Positions 13,001 to 24,722 of a stretch of 64,000 nucleotides of DNA are shown here, piece by piece. A program made the position numbers and the translations under genes. How positions within the stretch are numbered: the first letter of the stretch is position 1; each line of letters opens with the position of its first letter. The stretch covers positions 26,473,300 through 26,537,299 of the forward strand of contig NC_086254.1 in the NCBI RefSeq assembly GCF_021018805.1, in the 5' to 3' direction. This DNA comes from Prinia subflava (taxonomy: Eukaryota; Chordata; Aves; Passeriformes; Cisticolidae). Under the pieces are notes generated by a model. The model did no database searches. It was not told the origin of the DNA and saw nothing but the letters and a program-made list of their open reading frames with translations.

Positions 13001-15178
13001 TAGCGGAAGGTGGGAGCTGGTGTTTTCTTCACACTCACTGGTTTTATCTGTGGACTGGTGAAAAGGCAGCGGCTCGTGGCTGCCTTGTCACCAGCAGGAT
13101 AGGGCTGGAGGGGCTGCTGGGATCCCACGTGCCTTGTTCTGCCAGGGGATTATTTTTCGACCTCTTTTGCGAGCGGAGGTTGGGCTTAGTGTGAGTCTCC
13201 CAATAAATGAAAGGGTGACGAGCCACAGATCAGCACTGACAGGAGATTATAGACTCACGAAATGGCTTTTCCAACTTAGCCTTTATTCCCAGTGCCAGGT
13301 GCAGACAAAGAATGTCCCTGAGCTCTCAGCATTGTGGTGTAAAGGGAGTTAGTTGAAGCACCCTACAGCTTCACCAGTTTGGAGTAAGGTGTCCTGAAAC
13401 TGCTGGGGTTTGAAGTCTGGAAATCCCTTTGGGATTTAACTCCATGTCCTCTTCTGAATGCAGCAGGTTGTGTTCACCATCCTTAAAGGCAATTCTAGAC
13501 TGAAAAGGGACTGGAAATGACTCCTGGGAGAAGCCAACTGACATGTCAGAAGCTACTGACATGGACTCCAAGAGACCCTACACCTTCTGTGCAGCAGCCT
13601 GTGAGAAGAAAGTTCTTTTCACAATCCCTACAGATTGTGAAAAATTAGGATTGTGATTGAGGCTGCACCTCCTCCAACCTCGCATTGCTTTCTGAAAGCT
13701 TGATCGGCCATCTCAGTGAAAGGTTTCTGATCAACTTCTGTATGTTTTTAATTGATTTCAGCTAATACCCCCCCCAAAAAAACCCAAACCATAAAAGTGG
13801 CAAGGGGAATTGCAGGGCAGATTCTGCCACTCTGAGCTGACCCTCAGCTCTTCAGCTGCTTTATCAAACACAGTTATTGCGTTTATTATTACACTGACAC
13901 TAATTATTTCAGATGGTCTCCAAGAGGCTCTTCCTCTGCCTTGCAACTGCTCATAACAAGTGTTGGAGTTGCACATTGCAGAGAAAGAAGCATTTATCAG
14001 CAGAAGATGCAAGGGCTACGTTATGATTTGCCAGCTCTGGCACTGTCCATGTGTGTCACAGTTATGGGCCAGAAGCCCACTGGAAGAGACATGGATAACT
14101 CAGAGCCAAGTGTCAGTCCCAGGCTTGAAGAATTTGGGCTTTAAATAATACACCCAGCCCAGGACTGCTCAGCTTCATCACAAGCTCTGAAATATTCTGC
14201 CCCAATACAAATACTAAGGTATTAGATCCTACTGAATCCCAACTCTCCTAACAAGTTTACATCCCAGCATGGGCCCTTCTCCTGTTGTTTTTTCTTCATT
14301 GCACACTTTGTAATTACCTTTTTCCTTGATCTTGAAGGTTTTCATCTGTTTTGGCTCAGCTGTATTTCTCTAGCTTATCAGTGTCCTGAAGTGATAGACA
14401 GGCATAATTACTGAATTATCTATTTTATAACCTCCTGTAATTATCTTTGTATTACTAAAGACCATGCTCACATGTTCCATGTTTAGAGTTTGATCCTGTT
14501 GTAATGAGTTATAAATGTCACCATGTCATTTTTGGAATGGAGAGTGGATTTCACTTTCCCCTGGGCCTGTGTTTCCTGGATTGCCTTCCCTGGTGCTGCA
14601 CACCATCACCCTCGTGCCATTTTTAAGAGAGTCACAAAAACAACAGGAGGGAAACACTCCAAAGCAGCAGCACTAGAGGTGCTTTACTTGGTTTTGTGAA
14701 GGACTATGGACAGTTTTTGTTCTGGTGGCACTACAAAAGGTAAGGGAATATTTTATCTTTTGGAAATGTTTCTGAGATTCCATAAAGCATGTGGCCAGTG
14801 AGGCCATGAGAGAGGAAGCAGTTGTCATCTCAGTAAAAGCTGTTATCCAGCAAAACCAGAGTTGTATTTTAGAATTAATTGAATTTGGTGTCACATTCTG
14901 CTTTTGAGTTGAACTTTAGATTCTTGCAAACTCAAAAACACTGGAGAGTTTTCTAGGGCTCACAGTTTCATGATGCTGTTATTCCATATATGTTCTGGGA
15001 TGTTCCAGTCAGAGATCTGAATAGTTCTGGCATTTATACTCACCAGACTTTGTTACTGCATTTGTCTCACAGCTTTTAAACAGCAGAAAACATGTACAAC
15101 ATATTTAAACAACACCAGAGAAATTAAGGTCATGAGAATGCATTGTCAACAAATGAAGATTAAAAAGAGCTGTTGTTT

Positions 15179-15193
15179 AAAAAAAAAAAAAAA
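15179..15193 (+). repeat. Homopolymer A run (15 nt)
   Basis: Fifteen consecutive A residues in AT-rich intron, with no recognisable retrocopy upstream. Confidence 0.95.
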
Positions 15194-15658
15194 TTGTTGT
15201 TGCAAGATGCTTTTGAAATTCTACATATCAAATTCAGAGTCATGTTGATGATTTATTCTAATATAGGAAAACATCATCAAGAGTGACAAGCAAGCTAGTC
15301 ACTGTCTAGTCACCTGCCAGCAAATATTTCATACAGACTAAAAAGTCTGGTATTGCCTTGCTGAGCTGACACTAATTATTTCAGTATACAGAGCTTTGGG
15401 ACTCGTGTTAATTCTCAAGTCTGTCTTTAGTTCAGACTCATTCCACTGTGTAAACTCAACAGTGCACAAATTATTTGACCATCCTTTCATAATCTATCCC
15501 CATGCTCACTTGCCAATTATATAAACTGATCCAAATACCTGCTCTCAAAGGATTCCCATTTGGGAATCACAAGCCAATTAAAAAAAATAGGGGATATCCA
15601 CTATTCTGTGGCTCATTTCTCATAGTCCTATTTCATGTTGTCCTGCATTTCTTCTTCT

Positions 15659-16330
15659 TTAGATAACATTGTTTTCATCAGTGTTCAGAAAATATACCTT
15701 TCTGGCAATAAAAAATCCTTTTAAAATGAAACCTCTTTTGGATATAGCATTGCATTCCATGGGAAGGAGGAGGTCAGCAGTGCCTACAGTATCCTGACCA
15801 TCCCAAGAAAGTCTCCCACTCCACCCCATGATTCTGTTGCTTTGTTTATTGCACACTTCAGTGAGCGTTCTAAGAGCAGCATCTAAATATTGAACATGGT
15901 GCTGTGATTTTCTTGAAGGTGTGTAAGCAGCACTTAGGTGACCACAACCCACATCATGAGTGTGAGACAGGACCTGCACAACGTGCCTCTGCGTGTGACT
16001 GAAAACACCGTATTTGTCTGTTCTGTGAAAATTCCACTCTGGAACAGGCTTGTTTTTAAGGTTTGCAGTAAAAATAGCTGCATTTTGGCACAAATTCTTC
16101 CAGTCCTCGTAGCCAGCGGATGTCTGCCCTCCACAGGTAGCTGAGATCAGAGCCATGGCCAAGCTGTGAGAGTGGGCTCCTTGCTGCTGTGCCCAGCTCT
16201 CAGTATCTCCAGCCTTTCTGGAGAAGCCCCACACAGCTCTGGAGCCACATCTCAGTTTAACTTTCATACACTGTTTATTTGTCATGTACTGTACAGTCTC
16301 GAAGTGACTGCCTGGTTCTTTACCTCCCAA
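15659..16330 (-). other. Long antisense open reading frame of unknown status
   Basis: An uninterrupted frame of 223 codons runs on the minus strand inside the 15.1 kb intron, from an ATG at 16330 to a stop at 15659. I recognise no domain. The product is mixed and hydrophilic, with scattered His, Cys and Trp, no signal peptide, no clear membrane segment and no repeats. The base composition is that of the surrounding intron and there is no obvious codon bias. In a window this size with six frames, one frame of this length is uncommon but not surprising by chance. It could be noise, a bird-specific noncoding RNA, or a decayed gene fragment. I lean towards noise. Confidence 0.2.
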
Positions 16331-17497
16331 TCAGGAATTGAAATGTGCTAATAAATGGATTTACATCAAACTAGAAGGCCTGAAGCAATCATTCCCATTG
16401 AAATCAGTGCCTACAGATAACTGCTTGGAGGGTGTTCAGGTTTTTATGTTTGGAGTAAGACAAAAAGTGAATGTGATTTAAAATGGCAGGAGCCTCAGCA
16501 AATGCTTTGATAGCTGTTTCTGCATTGTTCTTGTGTATTTGGGGCATTTGGTTTGGGGTGAGTGAGTTGTTTTGTTGGGGTTTTTTTGAGAAAAATAGCT
16601 GAAAATTGTAACATTCAGAGAACAGTATTCCCACTGGATCTTACCTCAAATGAAAAGAATGTGACTTGCAGTCTTTGTGATTTATGAAAGTTTAAACATT
16701 TTCTGGTGGGAGTGCGGGTCACCATATGGTAACAAAAGCCCTTGCTAGTTATCTTTTCTGCAGACTTTCAGAAGTAATTGCTGGAATACTAGAAGACCGC
16801 AGAGTATTTAAGTATGGGGACTGCATAACCTCTGAAGAGCCTTCCCAAATCTACATTTCATTGATTCATCATTTTGTAAGGCATAAATTTTCTAATAGTG
16901 AGCCAGTCTCTCTAAGTCAAAACCATGGTCCCACCATTTCCTTTTTTATTCATAGCACTGTAACATTTCCAACACCAAAGTATTCCATGCAGAGAATCCA
17001 TAGTTAAAAAAAAAAACCCAAAAAACATGAAGAAGGACTCAAAGTCACACCAAATAATGAAAATTTACTGTGCCTGAGATGTATTACACTTCCCAGGCAA
17101 TGGGGGGGTGTGTATTTTGGGATTTGTGTTCAAAACCCATCTCTCATATAAAGATCATTTGTTATGAAGCACGAAGAATCTGAACTAATGTACCTTTTCA
17201 GCCATGGGGCTAGCTCTCCCTCTGGTTGGGTTTGTGTGGCAGAATACTTTTGCAGAACCACAGACTGCAGGTTTTTGCAGCCCTGCTTATACTTAATACC
17301 AGACAATAAAGCTGGACCCATGCCATGGACTGTAAAGGAATCCTTTCTCATTTTTTGTGTTCTGGTAGATTGCACTTAAGGGAAATTGGCAGCAACTTCT
17401 TTACTCCAGTGCTCTGCTGCATCTCCTTGCAGCTGCTGTAATGAAGACGATCCATTCTGGGAGGCATCTTGACTTGGGAGTGGCAGCTCCATATATT

Positions 17498-17600
17498 TGT
17501 GAATGGTTTAGTTGATGAGGTGGTGTTAGGTCATGGGTTGGAGTTGATGATCTCCAAGGTCTTTTCCAACCTCAGCTGATTCTGTGATTCTGTGTTTCTG
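17498..17600 (+). mobile_element. CR1 LINE 3'-end fragment, sense orientation
   Basis: The stretch contains GTTGGAGTTGATGATCTCCA, then AGGTCTTTTCCAACCTCAGC, and ends in ATTCTGTGATTCTGTG. This is the typical 3' tail of avian CR1 retrotransposons, including the ATTCTRTGAT-type terminal repeats. Only the last 100 bases or so are recognisable, consistent with the usual 5' truncation. It ends 106 bp before the exon at 17707. Confidence 0.88.
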
Positions 17601-17673
17601 TACGTTGCGTCTTTGTTCCGTGTGGCTGTTGAGACATCCCTGTCGGGACAGCTCCTAAGAAGCGAGGAAGAAG

Positions 17674-17706
17674 CTAACTGGCCGTGCTTTCTTCTTTCCC
17701 AAACAG
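17674..17706 (+). other. CDH4: Branch site and 3' splice site of the cleavage-site exon
   Basis: CTAAC at 17674-17678 is a close match to the vertebrate branch consensus, with the likely branch A at 17677, about 30 nt before the exon. A pyrimidine tract (GCTTTCTTCTTTCCC) follows, and then AAACAG ends at 17706. The first exon codon is Pro (CCC). Confidence 0.9.
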
Positions 17707-17883
17707 CCCAAAGGGAGGAAGGCAGTGCCTGGAGAGCTGGTGCAGCAGCAGAGTGACACCCTGCTGCCGTGGCGGCAGCACCAGAGCGCCAACGGGCTGC
17801 GGCGGCAGAAGCGCGACTGGGTCATCCCACCCATCAACGTGCCAGAAAACTCCAGAGGGCCCTTCCCACAGCAGCTGGTGCGG
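17707..17883 (+). CDS. CDH4: CDH4 (R-cadherin) coding exon: prodomain end, furin site and mature EC1 start
   Basis: This exon is 177 bp, 59 complete codons, phase 0 at both ends, so it reads directly on from the exon at 2387-2610. Residues 1-36 close the prodomain with a Gln-rich linker ([16 protein letters not shown]) and the basic site RRQKR. Residues 37-59 are the first 23 residues of the mature protein: Asp1-Trp2, the Pro5-Pro6 pair, calcium-ligand Glu11 in PENSRG, then PFPQQLVR. Trp2 is the residue exchanged in strand-swapped adhesive dimers of type I cadherins, and Pro5-Pro6 and Glu11 are standard EC1 features. [17 protein letters not shown] fits R-cadherin better than N-cadherin, which I recall as [17 protein letters not shown]. 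The remainder of EC1 would lie in the next exon, which I did not find in the window. The protein is a single-pass cell-surface, calcium-dependent adhesion molecule known from retina, brain and muscle. Confidence 0.96.
17800..17820 (+). other. CDH4: Proprotein convertase cleavage site and mature N-terminus
   Basis: Codons 17800-17814 spell Arg-Arg-Gln-Lys-Arg, an R-X-K-R furin-type motif. The next codons (17815-17820) are Asp-Trp, residues 1 and 2 of mature R-cadherin. Cleavage here is required in classical cadherins to expose Trp2 for strand swapping. The motif and reading frame are seen directly; the function is known for the family. Confidence 0.95.
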
Positions 17884-17889
17884 GTGAGT
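17881..17889 (+). other. CDH4: 5' splice site of the cleavage-site exon
   Basis: The exon ends CGG (Arg) and the intron starts GTGAGT, a near-ideal donor. Reading onward in frame gives [12 protein letters not shown] and then a stop, which is not cadherin sequence and supports the boundary. The intron is phase 0. Confidence 0.94.
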
Positions 17890-20800
17890 TACAGCACAAA
17901 AACCACAGTGGTGATCTCGTAATGGCTCTGGTGAAGCAGTAAGTGTGGGATGCAGGAGCAGTTGCCTTTTCCATGCTGCTCCAAAGCTCCTCGCCCCAGT
18001 TTCCCTCCCCAGCCGGCGGCAGCGTAATCTCCTCCTTCCAGCCTGGCCCTCCCGAGATGCTGGCGGTGCTGCCAGGATGGCGCTTTGCCCACGCTCTCCT
18101 CCAGAAAGCTGCAGGTGTAAAAGCTGGGCTGGGTGCACCCAGGGATGAGGGTGCTGCATCCTTCCCTGCCCTCCGTGCCCAGCCCGTGCAGATGTGTGGC
18201 AGCCCGGGGAGCTTGGCTGCCTGCCGCCACCGCAGATGGATCCCGCAGCCTCCCCCGTGCTGCTGCTTTCTTCCTTCACAAGGATAATCTCTGAGATGGA
18301 GTTTGCCCGTGTGGTTTTCTCTGATGATTATGGGATGACAGGAAAAGGAGAGGAAGGAGAAAGGAGTGTTTTGCAGAGACATTTGGTTGATTTATTGTTT
18401 TGTTGGTGAGTGTTAGTGAAATATAAATACGTGTTGCTGTTCCTCATGTGGGTGCTGGTTTCAGTTTTTTTGGAGCAGTCGGATGATTAGCTGAAAAAAA
18501 AAAAAAACCACAAAAACTAGAACTCCTTGGCAGACATTTGCATCTCTTCCCTTGGAAGAAAATGGCAACAATTACAAAATTTCAGAAATTGTTTGGAGTA
18601 GCAGTGGTGTGTCGTTGGCATCCCTTCTCAGGAAGTTCATTTAGTGCTTTTGAAGCAGTGCCTGGATTGATGCAACAGGAGTTGCATCATTACCTGTTTC
18701 TGTGTGTGGGAGGAAGGGACATGTTCCCAATTCAGCCAGGGGTTGGATAATCTTGGATTGTTGGTGTCATTTCTCTGTGCAATAAGGGAGTGCAATAAGG
18801 ACTAAAAAGTACCAGGTGGCAAATATTCTTACATCTGTCCTGGAAAACCAGGAAGGGAAGCCTGGGAGTCTTTGTGTGTTCAGCAGTGTGGGGTATGGAG
18901 TGACCCATTAAAGTGTTGCCTTGCTAAGCTGAAGAAATGTCTGAAGAGGAGAACAACCTGATGTGTCAAAAATGCCTTTCTAAATTAATAATTTAGATTA
19001 AATCTTGAATTCCTGTGAAAAATAAAGGGTAGTGCTTGCAAAGTGAACTTGTGCTCTCTTCCATTCCCTACTGATTTCTTTTGAGTTTTGACTAGACAGC
19101 AAGAGGACAACTTGGCACCAGCTTACCATGGAAAATTTGTTGATTTATAAGGACTGAAATCTCTGTGGCACTTTTTACCCTACAGTCTGGAGATGAAACA
19201 GAAGGACTCAATTATGCAAAATTCTAATATTAATGGAAATGACAAATAATAAATTTTATACTGGTACAGAAGACATTATATTCATCACTTAGACTACTGG
19301 TAACCTTGGAAAGATAACCTGGCTTATGGAAATACAGAACTCCCAGATTTTCAACAATATATTCCATGGCAGTTTTCAAATACAGATGCTAGACGAAACA
19401 CTGAAAATGAAGTAAAATGGGGCGGGAAATAAAAAAAACCAAACTGGCTTTCAAAGGACTGTTTTCCTCTTCACCTGCCATACAGAAAGCATCATAATGA
19501 CAGGGAAGAGCATACAAAGAGTGCAACTTGATTAAGCGTGAGACCCCTGATGTTTCAGGCTTGGGTTGAGTCCTGCTCTCTGCAGCATCTGGCCCTTTTG
19601 CCAACGCCTGAATGTGAAGCTTGGGTGATTCCTATCAGGAGCTACAGCTCCCTCCGTCAGGCTTTGCTCTTTAATTATCCAGAATAGGACAAATCAACAT
19701 CTTCAAAGACCAGCACTATCTGATTATTTCCATCCACATAATCTTCAGATTGCCCTGGAGCATTTTGCTGTCTCCTAGACCTAGGTAAGAGTTTTGATCT
19801 AATTTCCCATTCTTTTGCTCACTGGGCACTGAATATTTTTGTGTCCATCTGCTTTCAAGCTGGAACCAGAAGTGCACATGTGAAGTTGCAGCTCAGATCT
19901 CATTTGTAAGAAGCAGGTCTGTCACCATTTTCTCAGCTATTTTATATAAAACATCCAAACCTACCACTGGTTCTTGGAGACTGAACTTATTTTGGTGCAG
20001 AAAGACCTGCCTGAGCTTGCATTTTCTAGGTAAAACTAATGGAAACCAGTCCCTCCATAGTGCTATCTTTGGTCCTGGCTTCCTCCAAGGAGGATGGCAT
20101 GAAAAATCTCATCACTATAAAACCAAAAAGCCCTACCAGAAGTACATTTTCACAGCACCACTTGCTGTTTGCGTTTTTATAGGTCAGACTAATTTGAAAT
20201 GCATAGGCAAATCTTTCAGGTTCCCTCCTACTCCTGCTTCCTATTGTGAAGGTAGAAATTCCATTTTATGGAAGTTGATTAGTTACTTGTCAGTATTTTT
20301 AGCAAGGCTGTGCCTGAATGAAGTTTAAATCATAGCAAAGGTGAATGCAGCTTGATGGGAGCCACATACCTCGAAAGGCAGCCCTATCTGGTTCAGCTGG
20401 GAACAACCATAATTCTCTGCTCATTAAACCATTTCATTCTGATAAAATACGTTAAATGAAAAAGTTTTTAGAAAAAAAAAAGAAAAAAGGAATATTATCC
20501 CTGCCAAAAAAAACCCCTTCTGTTAATTACAGGGTTTTTTTCTTTCAGAGGAACATCCGTATCTGTTCATATACATCAACCACACTAACTAGGAAATGTG
20601 TTTCAGGAAAACAATGGCTGAAAAAATAATAATAGGAATTTCTAATTAATTTTGGCTGCTGAGAAGATTTACTTACTCTTCAAAGAGTTTAAATGAACAT
20701 CTGACATTTATAAGCTAAAAATAATTTGTTAGTATAAAAAAAAGGTTTTGTAAATTCTACTTTTGTCTTTGAGCTGAGAAAACAGTTATCAAAATTTATT

Positions 20801-21148
20801 GATATATGCTTATTTATTTTGGAAACATTTATGAAAATCTTGGGTTTAATTTCCTTCTGCTTCACTTCCACCTTTGTACTAGGAATAATATCGTACATGC
20901 TGTGAAATATTTCACTGTAGTGAGGCTAATTTCATTACTAATTGTCAGGTACTCTCATTATTATAACTGAAGTCCATAAAAATGCCTATTAAAAATACAA
21001 AAACAATATGAAATCCCCCTCCGTCTCCAAGCAAATGACTCATGCAGGCACACTGATCAGCTAAGATAATATATTAAATAGTTGCACCCTTGCTGAGCTC
21101 TATTTTCTCACTGACTCATCCTTTTTAGCTACACGCGTAGCTGATCCT

Positions 21149-21178
21149 TAATTATCTATTATCTAATTATCTATTAGC
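21149..21178 (+). repeat. 15-bp tandem repeat with TAATTA and GATA-type cores
   Basis: TAATTATCTATTATC at 21149-21163 is followed directly by TAATTATCTATTAGC at 21164-21178, with one mismatch. Each unit contains TAATTA and TTATC (GATA complement). It lies just downstream of a small inverted repeat, AGCTAC-ACGC-GTAGCT, at 21127-21142. Confidence 0.85.
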
Positions 21179-24100
21179 TTATCTTGTATTTCATCCTCTT
21201 TTGAACTTCAAAAAGAATCTCAGTTTTGGATCCACAATCCAGTCTCCAGCTGCTTCTAATGGGAATCTTGACTCAGTTTTCAAGGCAAGTCTTGGTCCAC
21301 CTTGATGGGCTACGTGAAAATAATTCATTTTAAAAACCAAGTCTTGTGCAGAATTGGCCTTTGGTCATCTTTGACATTCTTAGATAATGGGTTCCTCTAT
21401 CAACCTCTGCAATTGTGTTCTCCTTTGTGAGGGTCCAGACTTTCAGTTCATCTCCAGGACATTTGCAGAGCTCTTAGAGCCTCCCATCTTGCACTTCATA
21501 GACCCCAATTTTTCCAGCTTGCCTCTATTAAACATGGAACTGAAAAATGTATTATTTTCCTGTTAGATCTCTTATGATAAACAATTTGTTCATTCTAATT
21601 GCCACCAGCATGAAAATCCCGTGAGGATGACCAAGACAGGATCTGGGTGCTGTCACACACTGCCTTGATTGCATGCTACAGGCACAGCATGGGCTCCTGT
21701 AGCAGAGCACTGGTGATCTCAGCCACAAGAATACTGGAAATAACCTGATGTGTGTAACAGGGAATAAGAGGGAAGGATGCATTTTATGTAAATTTAATCA
21801 GAAAGTCCTGAAGTGGCTTGGAAAGTTGGCAGAATATAATATACCTGAAGACTCTTGTGTTGTTGCTTAGCAGAGATGTCACTGTCAGGTCGGGTTTCCG
21901 GCAGCACCAGGGCAGGTTAAGGGAGCAGAGAGCTCCTCTTGACACACTGCAAAACCCTGTGGTGGACTCATGAGTGGGTTTGGCACATCTTAAGCTATCC
22001 TGTGACATTGAATATTTAATATTTAAAAAGTTGATAGCACACTCTCCAGCTCAGCAGCCTGTGTGTGAGCCACAACCCACCCTGGCGCAGGAAATGGGTG
22101 AGACAGCTCTCCCAAATCTGAAATCCTGATGCTGGAGACACACAAGGCACACTGAGCTGTGAAATCCCTGCCAGCCTGGACCATCAGCCCTCAATGCTGC
22201 CATCTCCTTTGCTCCTCATGGCTGTTTCAGCGTGTGCCTTTGCAGTGTTTTAAATAGTTTTATTGTAGGAAATCCCTCTTGCCTCCTCTATCACAGCGTT
22301 GCTCACTGCTGTGAAATTGGCAGTGCAGAATCCATTAGCTCCCAGCTGTAAGACAGATGGCATCTGTCTGTGGTGAGAGAAGGTTTGTTGAGAAAAGGCC
22401 TTGCAAATGCTTCCCAAAGGACATCAGACCTTACTTTTCCTGAGAGAGATGCAGACAGCCTTGATTACAAATAGACCTAGATCTTCCTTGTTCTCCACAG
22501 GAACAGGTGTTTCTTTTGCCTTACCAGCTTCACAAACACTTAGAGAAAAAAAAATGGGTAGTTCTGGCTCTCAGTGCCTCACTTTGTGATGCCCTGTGGG
22601 CATCATCAGCTGAAATTCAGAAATGAGGGGGTTTGGTCTTTATTGTAACACTTAGACCAAGACAAGAAAGAGCAAGCTCAGAGGGTGGAGAGGAAATGGG
22701 ACATTGTGGAGGCTGTGGTGCTCTGGAGGGTCACAGCCTTTCTTTGAAAGCTGGTTCAAGGATGTAGATAACTCTTGGCTCGACTGGAATTTCACACTAC
22801 AAATTAACCTGACACCAAAGAGGGAAAGGTGAGCGGGGAAATGGTTCACTAAATGTTCATCTTGCCGTGGTCTTGGCTCTGGTATTGATCTCTCCTCTGT
22901 GTGTGTGTGTTACCAAACCAGGACTCACATATGACTCACAGAATGGATGGAGAAAGTGAAATATAATACAGTGCTACTTTCTTGATGTGTCCATTTATTC
23001 CTTTAAAACCTACAGTCTGAAGCAAGTTCCTAAACAAATTCCATGCTGTATGTACTGCTCAGAGGGCATCCCTTTGTTTGCATTCTCAGTTTCCAGCATT
23101 CAGAGAAAAAGAAGGGCAGATCCTGATGTAAATCACACATTTCTGCCAGAGCTGGTGGGGCTGCCCCAGCGTGTGCCATTTGGGAATCTGGGTCGAAGGA
23201 AGCAGATGCCCAGTGCTTTATGGGCTTTCCATGCACACACACATCCAGCATTATGGATTGAAAAGTGCAGCTACAGCATAAATGTTCCATTTAAAATTCT
23301 CTTACAACAGCATTCAAGCCTATACTGTAATTATACATATTGTATTTCCTCGTATTCAGACCCATAGGGAATTTATATTGTCCTTGCTAAAGCCAGAGGG
23401 ACTGAAGGAAAGCAGTCATTTAATGATTCAGCTGTCTTGGGCTCTATGATTTAATCAATCATATGAAAGAAATTTTTAGATTCTTTGTGTTTAGAGTTCT
23501 CTTGTCTGAGCAGAAAATGTTCCCTTTTTGAATTGCTTTAATAGCTGTATTTATGCAGCTGAAAGTTCCTTAAGAAATGAAAGTAAAATCAAATTGCTGA
23601 GAATGCCTAGATAATTTATCGGAGAATATTCAATTAGAATATATTAATATTTTAGATTTCCATCATTAATTTAATATTCAGAGATTTAATTTAGTCGTTG
23701 AATTGCTGTAGTGCCATGCGTGGGTAGATTGTTAGGCTGAGTGCTTAAAACACCTGCCACAAATGGGTGAATCTCACTTTGATTCCCAAGAGCACAAACG
23801 CCTTTCTACTGACATAAGTCTTGCAGCAAAAACTCAGACACTAAATCTTGCCTGTGCTCTGCATTTTTCCATAATTGCAGAAAGGAATAATACAATCTTC
23901 TGGCAGAAATAAATGCAAGAGCCTTATTTATTTATGCATTCAAATCCAGACTGAGGGGGAATTTGGTGCTCTGTGGTTCTGAGTTTGTCAGTGTATTACT
24001 GAAGAATTTCATTTTGCCAGACTGGCCTTGTCACTTACTCAAGGAGAGCTGTCGTAAGTCAGGTTGGGATTTAAAGGTGATTGACACTTTGCAGACAGAT

Positions 24101-24199
24101 ATCAAGGACTCCTATTGCCCAGTTCAGCTAAAAAAACTGCCCTTGAGTTTTTGCCATTTTCCAGGATGCTTTGGGAATAGTAACGTGAGTGGAAAAATG

Positions 24200-24236
24200 C
24201 CCCACTAAATCATAAAAACCCCACTAAATCATAAAA
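24200..24236 (+). repeat. Short tandem duplication, 19-bp period
   Basis: CCCCACTAAATCATAAAA occurs at 24200-24217 and again at 24219-24236, separated by one A. It lies in AT-rich intron. Confidence 0.9.
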
Positions 24237-24647
24237 TGCCATTTGATTTGGAAGTGATAAATCTCCTTCGAATGTAGCATCCCAGTAGCATGAAGGAAAT
24301 TGAACCATTTTAATTTCTCCCACAATATAAAAACTGAGATTCTCAGAAACCACTGGAAGCAGTGAGACTGCTCCCACTGATTGGGAAGTATCAGCATGAC
24401 ATTTCAGAAGTCTCAAAAATAATTGATAATATTTATGATTAACTTCTAGTCATTAATTTGGGGTGCAGCAAGTCGGACTGGGAGCAGACTGGGATAACAG
24501 ACCTGTGGTCTCACCTTGTGGTTGATGTTTCAAACTATTTGGCAGCCACTCAGCATCCCCTGAGGCAGTGGGGTGGGATAAACTAGCAGGGATTCGTGAC
24601 CCTACTGCCAGTGGCTACTGGTTAAATACAAATTGCAAATGAGAGAC

Positions 24648-24722
24648 ACGGAATGATAGAATTGTTTAGGTTGGGAAGGACCTTTAGGATCCTCAAGTCC
24701 AGCTGTGATCCATACAGCCTTT
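24648..24722 (-). mobile_element. CR1 LINE 3'-end fragment, antisense orientation
   Basis: On the + strand it reads GGAATGATAGAATTGTTTAG, then GTTGGGAAGGACCTTTAGGA and TCCTCAAGTCCAGC. This is the reverse complement of an avian CR1 tail, so the element lies on the minus strand. It is degenerate and short; any 5' extension past 24722 is not clear to me. Confidence 0.85.

Larger units (their letters stand above)
13001..17497 (+). other. CDH4: CDH4 intron between the two exons, last part
   Basis: No confirmed gene. It contains two exact copies of a 19-bp sequence (13894-13912 and 15366-15384), A runs at 15179-15193 and 17006-17016, and a long antisense open frame at 15659-16330 that is listed separately. 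The CR1 tail begins directly after it. Confidence 0.78.
17884..24647 (+). other. CDH4: CDH4 downstream intron, first part
   Basis: No further exon is recognised. About 17940-18260 is GC-rich and lies directly behind the exon, with antisense frames that are chance. The rest is AT-rich intron with an A run at 18494-18507 and the TAATTA/GATA repeat at 21149-21178. 23580-23720 is a dense AT block with many TAAT cores. Confidence 0.8.

Noticed and set aside
17674..18279. 201-codon antisense frame over the cleavage-site exon
   Set aside because: It overlaps the well-supported CDH4 exon on the other strand and continues into a GC-rich intron flank. GC-rich coding sequence commonly leaves the opposite strand open, and the product resembles nothing I know.
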